The notes beneath the pieces were generated by a model. It searched no databases. It worked only from the letters and a program-made list of their open reading frames with translations, and was not told the DNA's origin. From assembly GCF_001591625.1 (NCBI RefSeq), contig NZ_BCVG01000030.1, positions 1-35,929 on the forward strand: a stretch of 35,929 nucleotides of DNA, written 5' to 3'. This document shows positions 1-8,064 of this stretch, one piece after another. Numbering within the stretch: the first letter of the stretch is position 1; every line of letters begins with the position of its first letter. A program made the position numbers and the translations under genes. Origin of the DNA: Metabacillus fastidiosus NBRC 101226. Its GTDB lineage: Bacteria > Bacillota > Bacilli > Bacillales > Bacillaceae.

Positions 1-27
1 TCAGTGCGCTTCAGAAGCGACTTTATC

Positions 28-56
28 AATATAACATTTCTTCCGAATCATGTCAA
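28..56 (-). promoter_or_regulatory. rRNA-operon promoter, proximal copy (P2)
   Basis: Read on the minus strand, a perfect -35 TTGACA (51-56) is followed by a 17-nt spacer and a -10 TATATT (28-33). The downstream bases GATAAAGTCGC resemble Bacillus rRNA transcription starts. It points out of the left edge, so its product lies outside the window. The identity as an rRNA promoter rests on the near-consensus hexamers, the tandem arrangement with the copy at 126-154, and the known position of an rRNA operon downstream of ygxA in B. subtilis. Confidence 0.8.
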
Positions 57-125
57 TAACTTTTTTAATTTCATTATTGAGATGAAAAGTCGCTGTCTGT
101 TTGTTGTTTAGCAGCGACGTTTATT

Positions 126-154
126 AATATAACATCATTAAAAATCGAAGTCAA
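126..154 (-). promoter_or_regulatory. rRNA-operon promoter, distal copy (P1)
   Basis: On the minus strand the -35 TTGACT (149-154) and -10 TATATT (126-131) are separated by exactly 17 nt and followed by AATAAACGTCGCTG, matching the layout of the second copy about 98 bp further downstream. The -35 hexamer contains the TGA stop codon of ygxA, so the promoter begins inside the end of that gene. Tandem P1/P2 promoters are typical of Bacillus rRNA operons. Confidence 0.8.
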
Positions 155-1023
155 CACTTTTTATTAAGAAAATAACTGTGATAATACATCTCTTTATCTT
201 TTGTCTCCACTTTTCTCACTTGAACAAACTCTTTTTCAATTAAAAGGTCTAATAATATGCTTAAATCAAGGGCATATAGCTTTACTTCCGGATGATTTAC
301 TAAATCAGTATATAACCAATTTTCTTTTTCTAACATAACTGATAATAAATGCCCTGCTCCTAACTTCGCCTTCGAATGAATTAAAAAATCACTTGCTAAA
401 AGCAATAACTCTAAACGCTTCGTTAAAGATTCATCACTATCAATTAATTCCGTATACAATTTATAAATTTGCGGATCAATACGTTTTACCTGATTCCATA
501 CAGTCGTTTCAGGATAAAGACCTCTATCGATCACTTCAAGCCTCGCTAGATGCTGAAGCGCATGAACAATATGATTATATGCATCATGTAGCTGATTTGC
601 CTCAAAAAAGTTTTTACCTTCTGAATGTTTTCTTAACAACTTCCCATATTCAATACTAATTTTTAATTTTCTTTCAGAAAAAAGACAAATATCCAATGTA
701 TTAGCAATACTTGTTATATACTCTTCTCTTTCAAATAGTATTTTTCCATTTAGGAGCAAATTCATTAATCCTTCACTATTGCCTTCTTCTATCCATCCTT
801 CTATTGTATCTTTTGTTACTATTGTCAATGCCGCTCTTTTAGAATCCATTTCATAATGCTTAATAAAAATGGGCGCTTCTGCACTTTTTACGATAACTAG
901 TAATGTAAGATCTAAATTATCAGCTAAAGCAGAATTGTCATCCCATTTCTCAATTGACATAATTGCCAGCGTATTTGGATCATTTACTTTTTGTTGATAC
1001 AGATCGCGGAGAATATTTTCCAT
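151..1023 (-). CDS. ygxA: YgxA nucleotidyltransferase-like protein
   Basis: A 290-residue protein of the YgxA family: an N-terminal nucleotidyltransferase-like fold followed by a helical, winged-helix-like C-terminal half. The expected acidic catalytic patch is degenerate; only NLDLTLLVIV near residues 35-45 resembles a nucleotidyltransferase strand, so enzymatic activity is doubtful and the substrate unknown. The ATG at 1023 was chosen over an upstream in-frame start at 1110 because a strong GGGGGAG ribosome site sits just before it. It is divergent from ygzB, and its stop codon lies within the -35 element of an rRNA promoter. In B. subtilis the homologue likewise lies between ygzB and an rRNA operon, which supports the assignment. 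No signal peptide or membrane segment is seen. Confidence 0.8.
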   Translation of the reverse strand: MENILRDLYQQKVNDPNTLAIMSIEKWDDNSALADNLDLTLLVIVKSAEAPIFIKHYEMDSKRAALTIVTKDTIEGWIEEGNSEGLMNLLLNGKILFEREEYITSIANTLDICLFSERKLKISIEYGKLLRKHSEGKNFFEANQLHDAYNHIVHALQHLARLEVIDRGLYPETTVWNQVKRIDPQIYKLYTELIDSDESLTKRLELLLLASDFLIHSKAKLGAGHLLSVMLEKENWLYTDLVNHPEVKLYALDLSILLDLLIEKEFVQVRKVETKDKEMYYHSYFLNKKC

Positions 1024-1184
1024 TGTAACTCCCCCATTAAATATATGACTTTTTATTTTCTTTCTACATTTACTTAGGAAATTCCTTCTAAAAGTCGATG
1101 TTATAAACATTTTAATAGTTCACTTGAATTAATCTTTTCAATAGATAGATAACGTATGCTATATTAATGACAGGAGGTAGGGGC

Positions 1185-1553
1185 ATGGAACGTAAATACT
1201 CTAGCAAGATAAATAAAATCCGTACTTTTGCTTTAAGTCTTATATTTATCGGATTTTTAATAATGTATGTTGGTATTTTCTTTCGTACAAACATCTGGTT
1301 AATGACAATATTTATGATTTTAGGATTGCTTTCTATTATTGCTAGTACAGTCGTTTATTTCTGGATTGGAATGCTTTCAACAAAGGCTATTCAAGTCATA
1401 TGTCCTTCATGTGGAAAGCCGACAAAAATGCTCGGTCGAGTTGATATGTGTATGTATTGTCGGGAATCTCTTACACTTGATCCTGAGCTTGAAGGAAAAG
1501 AGTTCGATGAGAATTATAATAAGAAGAAAATCAATTTAAGTGAAAAAGGATAA
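1185..1553 (+). CDS. ygzB: YgzB family small membrane protein with a C-terminal zinc ribbon
   Basis: A 122-residue protein with two hydrophobic helices (about residues 13-33 and 38-62) followed by a soluble tail carrying CPSCGK and, 16 residues later, CMYC. This makes a two-CxxC zinc-ribbon-like module. The function is unknown; the family is conserved next to perR in Bacillus. The ATG at 1185 is preferred to one at 1167 because GGAGGTAGGGGC lies immediately upstream of it and inside the longer reading frame. It is convergent with perR; the stop codon is inside a terminator hairpin. Confidence 0.8.
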   Translation: MERKYSSKINKIRTFALSLIFIGFLIMYVGIFFRTNIWLMTIFMILGLLSIIASTVVYFWIGMLSTKAIQVICPSCGKPTKMLGRVDMCMYCRESLTLDPELEGKEFDENYNKKKINLSEKG

Positions 1554-1571
1554 CATGAGGTTATCCTTTTT
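1543..1571 (+). terminator. Intrinsic terminator of ygzB
   Basis: A 12-bp perfect stem (1543-1554 with 1560-1571) closes a 5-nt loop and ends in TTTTT. The ygzB stop codon lies inside the 5' arm. Confidence 0.8.
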
Positions 1572-1586
1572 CTTTGCTAAATAAAA

Positions 1587-1622
1587 AAACTAAGCTGCTT
1601 TTATTACTAAGCAGCTTAGTTT
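1587..1622 (-). terminator. Intrinsic terminator of perR
   Basis: A 14-bp perfect stem (1587-1600 with 1609-1622) and an 8-nt loop, followed on the minus strand by a run of seven T. It overlaps the last bases of perR. Confidence 0.85.
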
Positions 1623-2055
1623 AATGTGTTTCCTTCTTCTCACAACTTTTGCATAATCCGTATATTTCCATACGATGATGACTTACATTAAAGCCTGTAA
1701 CATGCGCAGCCAGTGCCTCTACTTCATCCAATCCTGGATAGTGAAAATCAACAATTTTCCCACACTGCTCACAAATCACATGGTAGTGTTCTGTCGTAAT
1801 AAAATCAAAACGACTTGATGAATCGCCATACGTTAATTCTTTCACAAGTCCAACCTCGCGGAAAACTCGCAAATTATTATAAACTGTTGCTACACTCATA
1901 TTTGGAAATTTTCCTTCTAATGCTTTATATATATCGTCAGCGGTTGGATGTATCATTGATTCGACTAAGAATTCAAGTATAGCATGACGCTGTGGAGTGA
2001 TTCTAACTCCCGTTTGCTTTAAAGTGTCAAGTGCTTCCCTTAAATGTTCAGACAT
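1621..2055 (-). CDS. perR: Peroxide-responsive transcriptional repressor PerR
   Basis: A 144-residue Fur-family repressor, nearly identical to remembered Bacillus PerR. It binds Per boxes when loaded with Fe or Mn; peroxide oxidises metal-coordinating histidines and releases DNA. The N-terminal winged helix contains [11 protein letters not shown] and [12 protein letters not shown]. Regulatory metal ligands are in place: H36 (MIHPTADD), the Asp of SRFDF and the His residues of TEHYHVIC. Two structural-zinc pairs are CEQC and CKSC. The ATG at 2055 was chosen because GAGGTG lies upstream of it; the frame could extend to 2076 without a ribosome site. It sits downstream of bcp with its own promoter and Per box at 2128-2142, which implies autorepression as in B. 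subtilis. Confidence 0.97.
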   Translation of the reverse strand: MSEHLREALDTLKQTGVRITPQRHAILEFLVESMIHPTADDIYKALEGKFPNMSVATVYNNLRVFREVGLVKELTYGDSSSRFDFITTEHYHVICEQCGKIVDFHYPGLDEVEALAAHVTGFNVSHHRMEIYGLCKSCEKKETH

Positions 2056-2127
2056 CCGCCATGCACCTCTCTTCAAAATAAATCTTAATTATTTAATAGA
2101 CGTTTATACGTGATAAAAATTATTATT

Positions 2128-2142
2128 TTATAATATGTATAA
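2128..2142. promoter_or_regulatory. Per box in the perR promoter
   Basis: TTATAATATGTATAA matches the known Per box TTATAATNATTATAA at 12 of 14 specified positions. It lies about 70 bp upstream of the perR start and just downstream of a candidate -10, the classic position for repression. Autoregulation is known in B. subtilis; here it is inferred from sequence. Confidence 0.7.
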
Positions 2143-2144
2143 TA

Positions 2145-2174
2145 AGTGTACATGTTATATATGACATTTGTCAA
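2145..2174 (-). promoter_or_regulatory. Candidate perR promoter
   Basis: On the minus strand, a perfect -35 TTGACA (2169-2174), an 18-nt spacer and a weak -10 TACACT (2145-2150). The Per box begins three bases downstream of the -10, covering the expected start point. The -10 matches consensus at 4 of 6 positions, so the exact start is uncertain. Confidence 0.5.
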
Positions 2175-2191
2175 TAATTCTCCATGTGCAG

Positions 2192-2206
2192 TAATAATTA
2201 TTATTT
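2192..2206. promoter_or_regulatory. Possible second Per/Fur-type box upstream of perR
   Basis: TAATAATTATTATTT matches the Per box consensus at 11 of 14 positions, about 50 bp upstream of the first box and upstream of the -35. The region is very AT-rich, so this could be chance. Confidence 0.3.
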
Positions 2207-2232
2207 CTTAATTACTGTTATTATAAAAAAAG

Positions 2233-2254
2233 AGTGCGGGCATTAAGCCGCACT
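2233..2254 (-). terminator. Intrinsic terminator downstream of bcp
   Basis: A 7-bp GC-rich stem (2233-2239 with 2248-2254) followed on the minus strand by a T-rich run (TCTTTTTT). It lies about 105 bp past the bcp stop and separates bcp from perR. The intervening 2262-2358 stretch shows no gene I can support. Confidence 0.75.
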
Positions 2255-2358
2255 TCATTTTAGAGCTAACATTCCTGAGGAGGTATGCCTTCGAGATATA
2301 ATATGCGAGTTCCCTGTCTCCGAGTGGATTTCCGCCTAATAAAAGATAAATAGGCTCC

Positions 2359-2829
2359 CTATGCCTGTAATTCTTTCACATAGTTTAAAGCTTCTTCAAC
2401 ATGACCTTTCACTGTAACATTGCGCCATTCTTTCACTAATTTACCTTCAGGATCAATAACGAAAGTGGAGCGTTCAATCCCCATATATTCCTTGCCAAAA
2501 TTCTTTTTTAATTTCCATACATCGTAAGCTTCTGCTACTTGATGATCCTCATCAACTAATAAGTTAAAAGGAAGATCATGCTTTTCAATAAATTTTTGAT
2601 GTTTATTCTGATCATCAGCACTTACTCCAAGAATAACTGCATTCAAACCTGCAAAGCTTGCATACTGATCCCTGAAATCACAAGCCTGTGTCGTACATCC
2701 TGGCGTCATATCTTTCGGATAAAAATATAGAACAACATATTTTCCTCGATAATCTGATAATTGTACTTTCTCTCCGTTGTCTGCAAGTAATTCAAATTCA
2801 GGTGCTAATTGTCCAGCTTCGATTGCCAT
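2359..2829 (-). CDS. bcp: Bcp-type thioredoxin-dependent peroxiredoxin
   Basis: A 156-residue BCP/PrxQ peroxiredoxin (B. subtilis YgaF). It reduces hydrogen peroxide and organic peroxides in the cytosol using thioredoxin. The active-site motif is PGCTTQAC: C45 is the peroxidatic and C50 the likely resolving cysteine, the atypical 2-Cys arrangement of E. coli Bcp. The thioredoxin-like fold shows the DYRGKYVVLYFYPKD strand before the active site, and an ERSTFVIDPEG strand in the C-terminal half. The ATG has a good AGGAGG site. It lies upstream of perR on the same strand, as in B. subtilis, so a peroxide regulator and a peroxide-removing enzyme sit together. Confidence 0.93.
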   Translation of the reverse strand: MAIEAGQLAPEFELLADNGEKVQLSDYRGKYVVLYFYPKDMTPGCTTQACDFRDQYASFAGLNAVILGVSADDQNKHQKFIEKHDLPFNLLVDEDHQVAEAYDVWKLKKNFGKEYMGIERSTFVIDPEGKLVKEWRNVTVKGHVEEALNYVKELQA

Positions 2830-2875
2830 TAAAAATTCCTCCTAAATATAAAATCTTTTCTATTATTTAAGAATA

Positions 2876-3292
2876 TCATAACTTTTTTCCCTTATCCATT
2901 ACCGTCCGGGCAACAAAAACAGCAGGCAGTGTATAACCTATTAAAGCTTGAATGGATGCAATGAACCGACCAAAGCTGACCGGAACGATATCTCCATAGC
3001 CAACTGAAAATAATGTGATCGTACTAAAATATAAACATGTACCCAATCGCTCGAAATAGGTACCCTCTATATATTCTTCTCCAATTTTTAAAACCTGTAT
3101 ATCACTTTGAAGCAATATTAAATAAATCATTCCGAAACCAATTAATAATGACACATAGAGATACACAATACTTAAAACAGTTTCAAATGATAAGAAATTC
3201 CGCTGCATGAATGTACAAAACATTAAATAAAAGCTCATAAAAAGACAGATAACGATAATACTTCCAAATAAAGCCCCGACCAATAAAATCAC
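2876..3292 (-). CDS. Small potassium-channel-like membrane protein
   Basis: A 138-residue ion-channel family protein. Hydrophobic helices lie near residues 3-27 and 38-60, then a re-entrant pore loop, and a last helix near 105-128. The selectivity filter reads SVGYGD (close to the canonical TVGYGD), so it probably conducts potassium as a tetramer. There is no cytoplasmic RCK/TrkA-N domain, and the second helix is an addition to the minimal two-helix pore. The start is GTG with only AAGG directly before it, so the N-terminus is uncertain. It lies downstream of the ABC exporter, behind a terminator. It has no counterpart at this place in B. subtilis. Confidence 0.75.
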   Translation of the reverse strand: MILLVGALFGSIIVICLFMSFYLMFCTFMQRNFLSFETVLSIVYLYVSLLIGFGMIYLILLQSDIQVLKIGEEYIEGTYFERLGTCLYFSTITLFSVGYGDIVPVSFGRFIASIQALIGYTLPAVFVARTVMDKGKKL

Positions 3293-3354
3293 CCTTAATG
3301 AAAAGCTGTTTGTACAATATATACAAGCTTTTATCTAGTTATTCTATTAGCATA

Positions 3355-3382
3355 TAAAAAAGACTGACATTAGCTGTCAGCC
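3355..3382 (-). terminator. Intrinsic terminator of the ABC-2 exporter operon
   Basis: On the minus strand GGCTGACA pairs with TGTCAGTC (one G-U pair) around a 5-nt loop and is followed by TTTTTT. It lies immediately downstream of the last permease gene. Confidence 0.8.
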
Positions 3383-3387
3383 TTCTT

Positions 3388-4173
3388 CTAGTTGCCTGCT
3401 CCCCGATATCGTTTTACTCCAATATTCCATAAAACAATGGCGAGGGAGAAAAATATAATTCCCATTACAGGTGTTAAAATAGAATAAAAAAGCCATTCAT
3501 GCCTATTTAAGAAGTACGCTGCGGGATATACTCCAACGAAGGCAAACGGTAAAATCCAAGTTAAAATAAAACGGATGACAGAATTATAAATATCAACCGG
3601 GTATCTGCCATAGTTTCCGATATTGTAAACCATAGGTGAAATCGAAGTTCTGGCATCAGACCAGAAACTAATACTTGCTATTGAGACGAAGATACCTGCA
3701 TAGACGAGTGTTCCACCAAGTGAGAAAACAATAAAAATAATAATGTCATACCAATGAAATTGTAAATTAAGATTAAATGAAGCATAAGCCATAATGACAA
3801 TTCCGACAACTGCTCCGAAAAGAGATTCTAGTTCCATCCTTTCAAGCATTACTTGAAATAGACTGTGAATTGGTCTAGTTAAGATTCTATCCATTTCTCC
3901 TTTTACGATATAGCGCTCATTAAAATCCCAAATGTTAAAGAAACTGCTGAAAATAGCATATGGAACTAGGAAGAAACCGTAAATAAAAATAATTTCTTCT
4001 CTATTCCAGCCGCCTAAAACTTGTGTATGACCGAAAACAACGAGAATAAAAACGAGATTCGTTGCTTGAAAAAGCAAATCTGAAAACATTTTAACAACCA
4101 TATCAGCACGGTACTCAAACTTCGTTTTTAAATACTGCGCCATATATTGAAAAAACATTGTAAAATAAAACAT
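3388..4173 (-). CDS. ABC-2 type exporter, permease subunit 2
   Basis: A 261-residue integral membrane protein with about six hydrophobic segments, belonging to the uncharacterised ABC-2 permeases that occur in pairs beside one ATPase (COG4587/COG3694-type). The GXXWNREEIIFIYGF and NERYIVKGEMDRILTRPIH segments resemble this family. The ATG at 4173 follows GGGGGG with good spacing; a GTG two codons... one codon upstream (4176) is the alternative. Its start is four bases after the stop of the first permease, so the genes are translationally linked. The substrate is unknown. Confidence 0.8.
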   Translation of the reverse strand: MFYFTMFFQYMAQYLKTKFEYRADMVVKMFSDLLFQATNLVFILVVFGHTQVLGGWNREEIIFIYGFFLVPYAIFSSFFNIWDFNERYIVKGEMDRILTRPIHSLFQVMLERMELESLFGAVVGIVIMAYASFNLNLQFHWYDIIIFIVFSLGGTLVYAGIFVSIASISFWSDARTSISPMVYNIGNYGRYPVDIYNSVIRFILTWILPFAFVGVYPAAYFLNRHEWLFYSILTPVMGIIFFSLAIVLWNIGVKRYRGAGN

Positions 4174-4177
4174 CACT

Positions 4178-4969
4178 TTATCCCCCCTGGATAATCATTT
4201 GTTTTTTCGCGATATACCATATAATCTGAATTGGGATAAGGAGGATAATAGCCCATAAGCCTTGAAGAATTAATGCCTCTAATAAGGCATTTCCTTTAAA
4301 TCCTTCTGTAAAAATCATACTCGGCACATAACTGATTGCTTGAAAAGGAAAAAATTTCATTATTTCTTGAGCCCAGCCAGGGTAGAAGCTGATTGGTAAA
4401 AGCAAACCGGAAAACAGGTCGATAATAACCCGCTTCGCACGCATAAGCCCTTCATTATTAAACAAGAAAAATGTTAATATACCCGTTATCAAATTAATTT
4501 GAGTGTTAATAATAAAGCTAAATAATAGAGACAAAGCGAATAAGCTCCATGTTAACCAGTTAGCTGAAAATTCCATTGGAAAAATAAATCCGACGATAAT
4601 CATACCTGGGATAGAAAAGAACAGAATACGGAACACGCCTTCACCGAATGCCTGCATTGTTTTCATCCATAAGTAATTATAAGGACGGATTAACTCAATC
4701 GCCACTTTCCCTTCCTTTATCTCCATTGCAATTTCCCGATCAATATTATTAAAATAAAAAGCTCTTGCCATCCATGCTACAGCAATGTACGTCGTCATTT
4801 GGATTGCACTCAATCCTTGAATGGATTCTTTCCCTCCATAAATTGCTGTCCATAAAAAATAATAAGCACCAATATTAATACTGTAAATAAGAATCCCACT
4901 ATAATAATTCGTTCGATACGCAAGCATCATTAAAAAACGAATACGTATCATTTCAATGTATTTATCCAT
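4178..4969 (-). CDS. ABC-2 type exporter, permease subunit 1
   Basis: A 263-residue membrane protein with six predicted helices, partner of the permease encoded just downstream. The segment NIDREIAMEIKEGKVAIELI around residues 75-95 is a cytoplasmic coupling helix similar to one in the second permease (EGK/KGE motifs), as expected of related subunits forming a heterodimeric pore. The ATG at 4969 is preferred over 4981 because GGTGG lies before it. It is one of three genes in a row on the minus strand; the function is efflux of an unknown compound. Confidence 0.8.
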   Translation of the reverse strand: MDKYIEMIRIRFLMMLAYRTNYYSGILIYSINIGAYYFLWTAIYGGKESIQGLSAIQMTTYIAVAWMARAFYFNNIDREIAMEIKEGKVAIELIRPYNYLWMKTMQAFGEGVFRILFFSIPGMIIVGFIFPMEFSANWLTWSLFALSLLFSFIINTQINLITGILTFFLFNNEGLMRAKRVIIDLFSGLLLPISFYPGWAQEIMKFFPFQAISYVPSMIFTEGFKGNALLEALILQGLWAIILLIPIQIIWYIAKKQMIIQGG

Positions 4970-4998
4970 GTATACCACCATAAAAAATATTTTAAAAT

Positions 4999-6015
4999 CT
5001 AGCTTCCTAATGCTTCACCTTTTTCATAAATACTTCGTATAACTTCTTCTGTAGAAATTTCATTCACACTTAAATCGCTGATTTTATGAACACCAACTAC
5101 TCTGCCAATTAATTCTGACATTTGAAACTCCTGATCTTTAATAATCGCTGTCCAAACATTTACTCCCTCACCCATCTGCCAAATAACATCTAAGTCAGCT
5201 GTTAAGAAATTCAGCTGTTCGCCTTTTATTTCCTCTGCAAACTGAAATTGAATTTGTTTCCCTTCTCCCCAATGCTGACGGAGTTTTTCTAAAGCACCAT
5301 CATAAATAATTTTTCCTTCATCTAACATGACTACACGTTCACATAATGCTTCGATATCTGTTAAATCATGTGTCGTTAATAAAATCGTCGTTTTATATTT
5401 TTCATTCATTTCTTTTAAAAACTCACGAATTTTTAATTTTACTAATACATCAAGCCCGATTGTCGGTTCATCTAAAAATAATAGCGGCGGATTATGAATC
5501 AATGCTGCCGCCAGCTCACATCGCATTCTCTGTCCTAGCGAAAGCTTACGAACCGGTTTATCTAATAAAGGACCGATATCCAATGTTTTAATAACATGAT
5601 CCATATGCTCGTTGTAATCGGCATCACTCACTTTATACACTTTCTTTAATAAACGGAACGACTCCTGCACAGCGATATCCCACCATAATTGCGATCTTTG
5701 TCCGAAAACGACACCAATTGTCCGAACAAAACTTTCTCTCTCTTTATGGGGATTCATCCCATTTACAAGAACATTTCCGGAAGTAGGCGTTAAAATTCCA
5801 GTTAACATTTTAATCGATGTGGACTTTCCAGCACCGTTTTCACCGATATAGCCTACCATTTCTCCTTGCTTCACAGAGAAAGAAATATCATTTACAGCAG
5901 GAACAATTTTATATTTCCTCGTTAATAAATCACGAAAAGCTCCCGTTAAACCTTGCCTGCTTGAATATGCTTTAAACTCTTTCCTTAAATCTTTTACTTC
6001 AATAATGTTTTTCAT
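4999..6015 (-). CDS. ABC-2 type exporter, ATP-binding subunit
   Basis: A 338-residue ATPase that should power the two permeases encoded next. Walker A is GENGAGKST (residues 58-66), the signature reads LSLGQ (158-162) rather than LSGGQ, Walker B is LLFLDEP (178-184), and the H-loop is TTHD. An N-terminal extension of about 30 residues and a C-terminal domain of about 100 residues are typical of the COG4586/NatA-like group. The start at 6015 has GGAGGG upstream; the frame could extend to 6075 but without a ribosome site. It is the first gene of the operon and divergent from gsaB. Related NatA systems export sodium, but that is not evidence for the substrate here. Confidence 0.85.
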   Translation of the reverse strand: MKNIIEVKDLRKEFKAYSSRQGLTGAFRDLLTRKYKIVPAVNDISFSVKQGEMVGYIGENGAGKSTSIKMLTGILTPTSGNVLVNGMNPHKERESFVRTIGVVFGQRSQLWWDIAVQESFRLLKKVYKVSDADYNEHMDHVIKTLDIGPLLDKPVRKLSLGQRMRCELAAALIHNPPLLFLDEPTIGLDVLVKLKIREFLKEMNEKYKTTILLTTHDLTDIEALCERVVMLDEGKIIYDGALEKLRQHWGEGKQIQFQFAEEIKGEQLNFLTADLDVIWQMGEGVNVWTAIIKDQEFQMSELIGRVVGVHKISDLSVNEISTEEVIRSIYEKGEALGS

Positions 6016-6210
6016 TTCTGTCCCTCCATGCTTACCTACAACGAATAGTTTATCTAAACTTTCCCTATTCAACAAATGGTTAGCATTAAAATTTGCATTT
6101 CAATTTTTACCTTAAACAATAAGCGGAAGAAACAAACGACACCTATTGATGTTTCTCTGTATGTTAAAATAAAGTGAATACGTAAATTTTTAAAAAGTGG
6201 AGTGGAAATA

Positions 6211-7506
6211 ATGAACTTTTCAAAATCAAATGCATTACACGAAGAAGCATTACAGCATATCGTAGGTGGCGTTAATAGTCCATCACGTTCTTATAAGGCA
6301 GTCGGCGGCGGCGCACCAGTCGTTATGGAAAGAGGACAAGGTGCATACTTTTGGGATGTTGACGGTAATAAATATATCGACTATTTAGCAGCATACGGTC
6401 CCATTATTACCGGTCATGCCCACCCACATATTACAAAAGCAATTACAAAGGCAGCAGAAAGTGGCGTTTTATATGGAACACCAACCCCACATGAAGTAAA
6501 ATTTGCAAAAATGTTGAAAGAAGCAATGCCTGCTCTTGATAAAGTACGCTTTGTTAATTCAGGTACAGAAGCTGTTATGACAACGATCCGTGTTGCAAGA
6601 GCATACACTGGCAGAGATAAAATTATTAAATTTGCCGGCTGTTATCACGGTCACTCTGATCTTGTCTTAGTTGCTGCAGGTTCCGGTCCTTCCACACTTG
6701 GTACACCGGATTCTGCAGGAGTTCCAAAAAGTATTGCGCAGGAAGTAATTACTGTACCTTACAATGAGATTGAACCTTTAAAAGAAGCTCTTACTAAATG
6801 GGGAAGCGAAGTTGCAGCAGTTCTCGTTGAACCGATCGTTGGAAACTTCGGAATCGTAGAGCCGAAGCCTGGATTTCTAGAGGAAGTAAATCGCGTTGTC
6901 CACGACGCAGGAGCATTGGTTATTTATGATGAAGTAATTACAGCATTTAGATTTATGTATGGGGGTGCTCAGGATCTCCTCAATGTGAAACCAGATTTAA
7001 CAGCACTCGGAAAAATTATTGGCGGTGGCTTACCAATTGGAGCATACGGTGGTAAGAAAGAAATTATGGAACAAGTTGCTCCGCTCGGTCCTGCATACCA
7101 GGCTGGAACGATGGCAGGAAATCCTGCTTCTATCTTATCAGGAATTGCCTGTCTGGAAGTTTTACAAGAGGAAGGCTTATATGAAAGACTTAATAAACTT
7201 GGTGCGCTATTGGAAGAAGGTATTTTAAAACATGCTGCTGCATACAATATCCCTATTACAATTAATCGCTTAAAGGGAGCTTTAACTATTTACTTTACGA
7301 CAGAAAAGGTCGTGAACTATGAACAAGCAGAACAAACAGACGGTGACATGTTTGCTAAGTTTTTCAAATTAATGCTAAACGAAGGCATTAATCTTGCACC
7401 ATCAAAATATGAGGCATGGTTCCTGACAATTGCACATACAGAAAAAGATATTACTAATACGTTAGAAGCTGTAGAAAAAGCATTTAAACAATTGAATAAC
7501 AATTAA
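6211..7506 (+). CDS. gsaB: Glutamate-1-semialdehyde 2,1-aminomutase (GsaB paralogue)
   Basis: A 431-residue PLP-dependent class III aminotransferase that converts glutamate-1-semialdehyde to 5-aminolevulinate, the haem precursor, in the cytosol. K268 in [10 protein letters not shown] is the PLP Schiff-base lysine, D240 (YDEV) contacts the pyridine nitrogen, and NSGTEAVM (116-123) is the phosphate-binding region. A GTG three codons upstream is possible, but GGAG is placed better for the ATG. Its neighbours (ygaE side, bcp/perR) match the B. subtilis gsaB locus rather than the hem operon copy, so this is probably the second, dispensable enzyme. A link to PerR through haem (catalase) is suggestive only. 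Confidence 0.93.
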   Translation: MNFSKSNALHEEALQHIVGGVNSPSRSYKAVGGGAPVVMERGQGAYFWDVDGNKYIDYLAAYGPIITGHAHPHITKAITKAAESGVLYGTPTPHEVKFAKMLKEAMPALDKVRFVNSGTEAVMTTIRVARAYTGRDKIIKFAGCYHGHSDLVLVAAGSGPSTLGTPDSAGVPKSIAQEVITVPYNEIEPLKEALTKWGSEVAAVLVEPIVGNFGIVEPKPGFLEEVNRVVHDAGALVIYDEVITAFRFMYGGAQDLLNVKPDLTALGKIIGGGLPIGAYGGKKEIMEQVAPLGPAYQAGTMAGNPASILSGIACLEVLQEEGLYERLNKLGALLEEGILKHAAAYNIPITINRLKGALTIYFTTEKVVNYEQAEQTDGDMFAKFFKLMLNEGINLAPSKYEAWFLTIAHTEKDITNTLEAVEKAFKQLNNN

Positions 7507-7514
7507 TCAAACAT

Positions 7515-7547
7515 AAAAAGACGAGTAATTAAAATTCTCGTCTTTTT
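7515..7547 (+). terminator. Intrinsic terminator of gsaB
   Basis: An 11-bp perfect stem (7515-7525 with 7537-7547) ending in TTTTTT, ten bases past the stop codon. Confidence 0.85.
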
Positions 7548-7639
7548 TATTAATTATAATTCTCAGTAAATTTACTTTCCATTAAATATACAGTTTAATT
7601 GTTTATAAGGTAAAATTCCCTATATAAGGATGTTTTATA

Positions 7640-7873
7640 ATGAAGATGAATTTATTAATACGAATAGGTCTTATATTCTTGTTAATTTCTCTTTTTGTTT
7701 CTATTGTCATCATTCAAAAGCCAATATCCTATGTCTTACTAAACGGTATGCTTTTTAATAATTATGCAAAAAATAAGTTTTCATCCTTAATAAGTTTTAT
7801 TATCATTTTCGCATTTTTCATTCTTATCTTTATTGGGTATTTAATAGCTGCTTTAACAGGTGGAAAACCTTAA
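7640..7873 (+). CDS. Small two-helix membrane protein, unknown function
   Basis: A 77-residue protein with two hydrophobic helices (about residues 5-25 and 47-70) joined by a polar loop containing NYAKNKF, and a short GGKP tail. An AAGGA site lies about ten bases upstream of the ATG; a second ATG two codons in is possible. I do not recognise a family. Hydrophobicity and codon pattern look like a real membrane protein and not a shadow. It lies between gsaB and ygaE on the same strand, with an AT-rich gap on either side and no obvious shared transcript. Confidence 0.55.
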   Translation: MKMNLLIRIGLIFLLISLFVSIVIIQKPISYVLLNGMLFNNYAKNKFSSLISFIIIFAFFILIFIGYLIAALTGGKP

Positions 7874-8064
7874 TTGATGGATAGACAATTCTTTTCACAA
7901 AAATATTATTAAGATTTTTTTAATAGTATTGAATAGTCCGCCGAAACACTGTATATTACATAATTGCCTTTAAGATAAAGTGAACTTTAAGTTAGCCTTA
8001 TTTTTTAAAATGGAATTCTGTAAATATCGAGATATTTCTCCCGAAAGGATGTAAAAATAATACG

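Noticed and set aside
2283-2349. A 22-codon plus-strand frame (MPSRYNMRVPCLRV) after AGGAGGT downstream of the bcp terminator
   Set aside because: The AGGAGGT abuts the ATG with no spacing, there is no homology I can recall, and the frame is short.
6969-7502. Minus-strand frames inside gsaB
   Set aside because: They are shadows of an intact, highly conserved enzyme gene.
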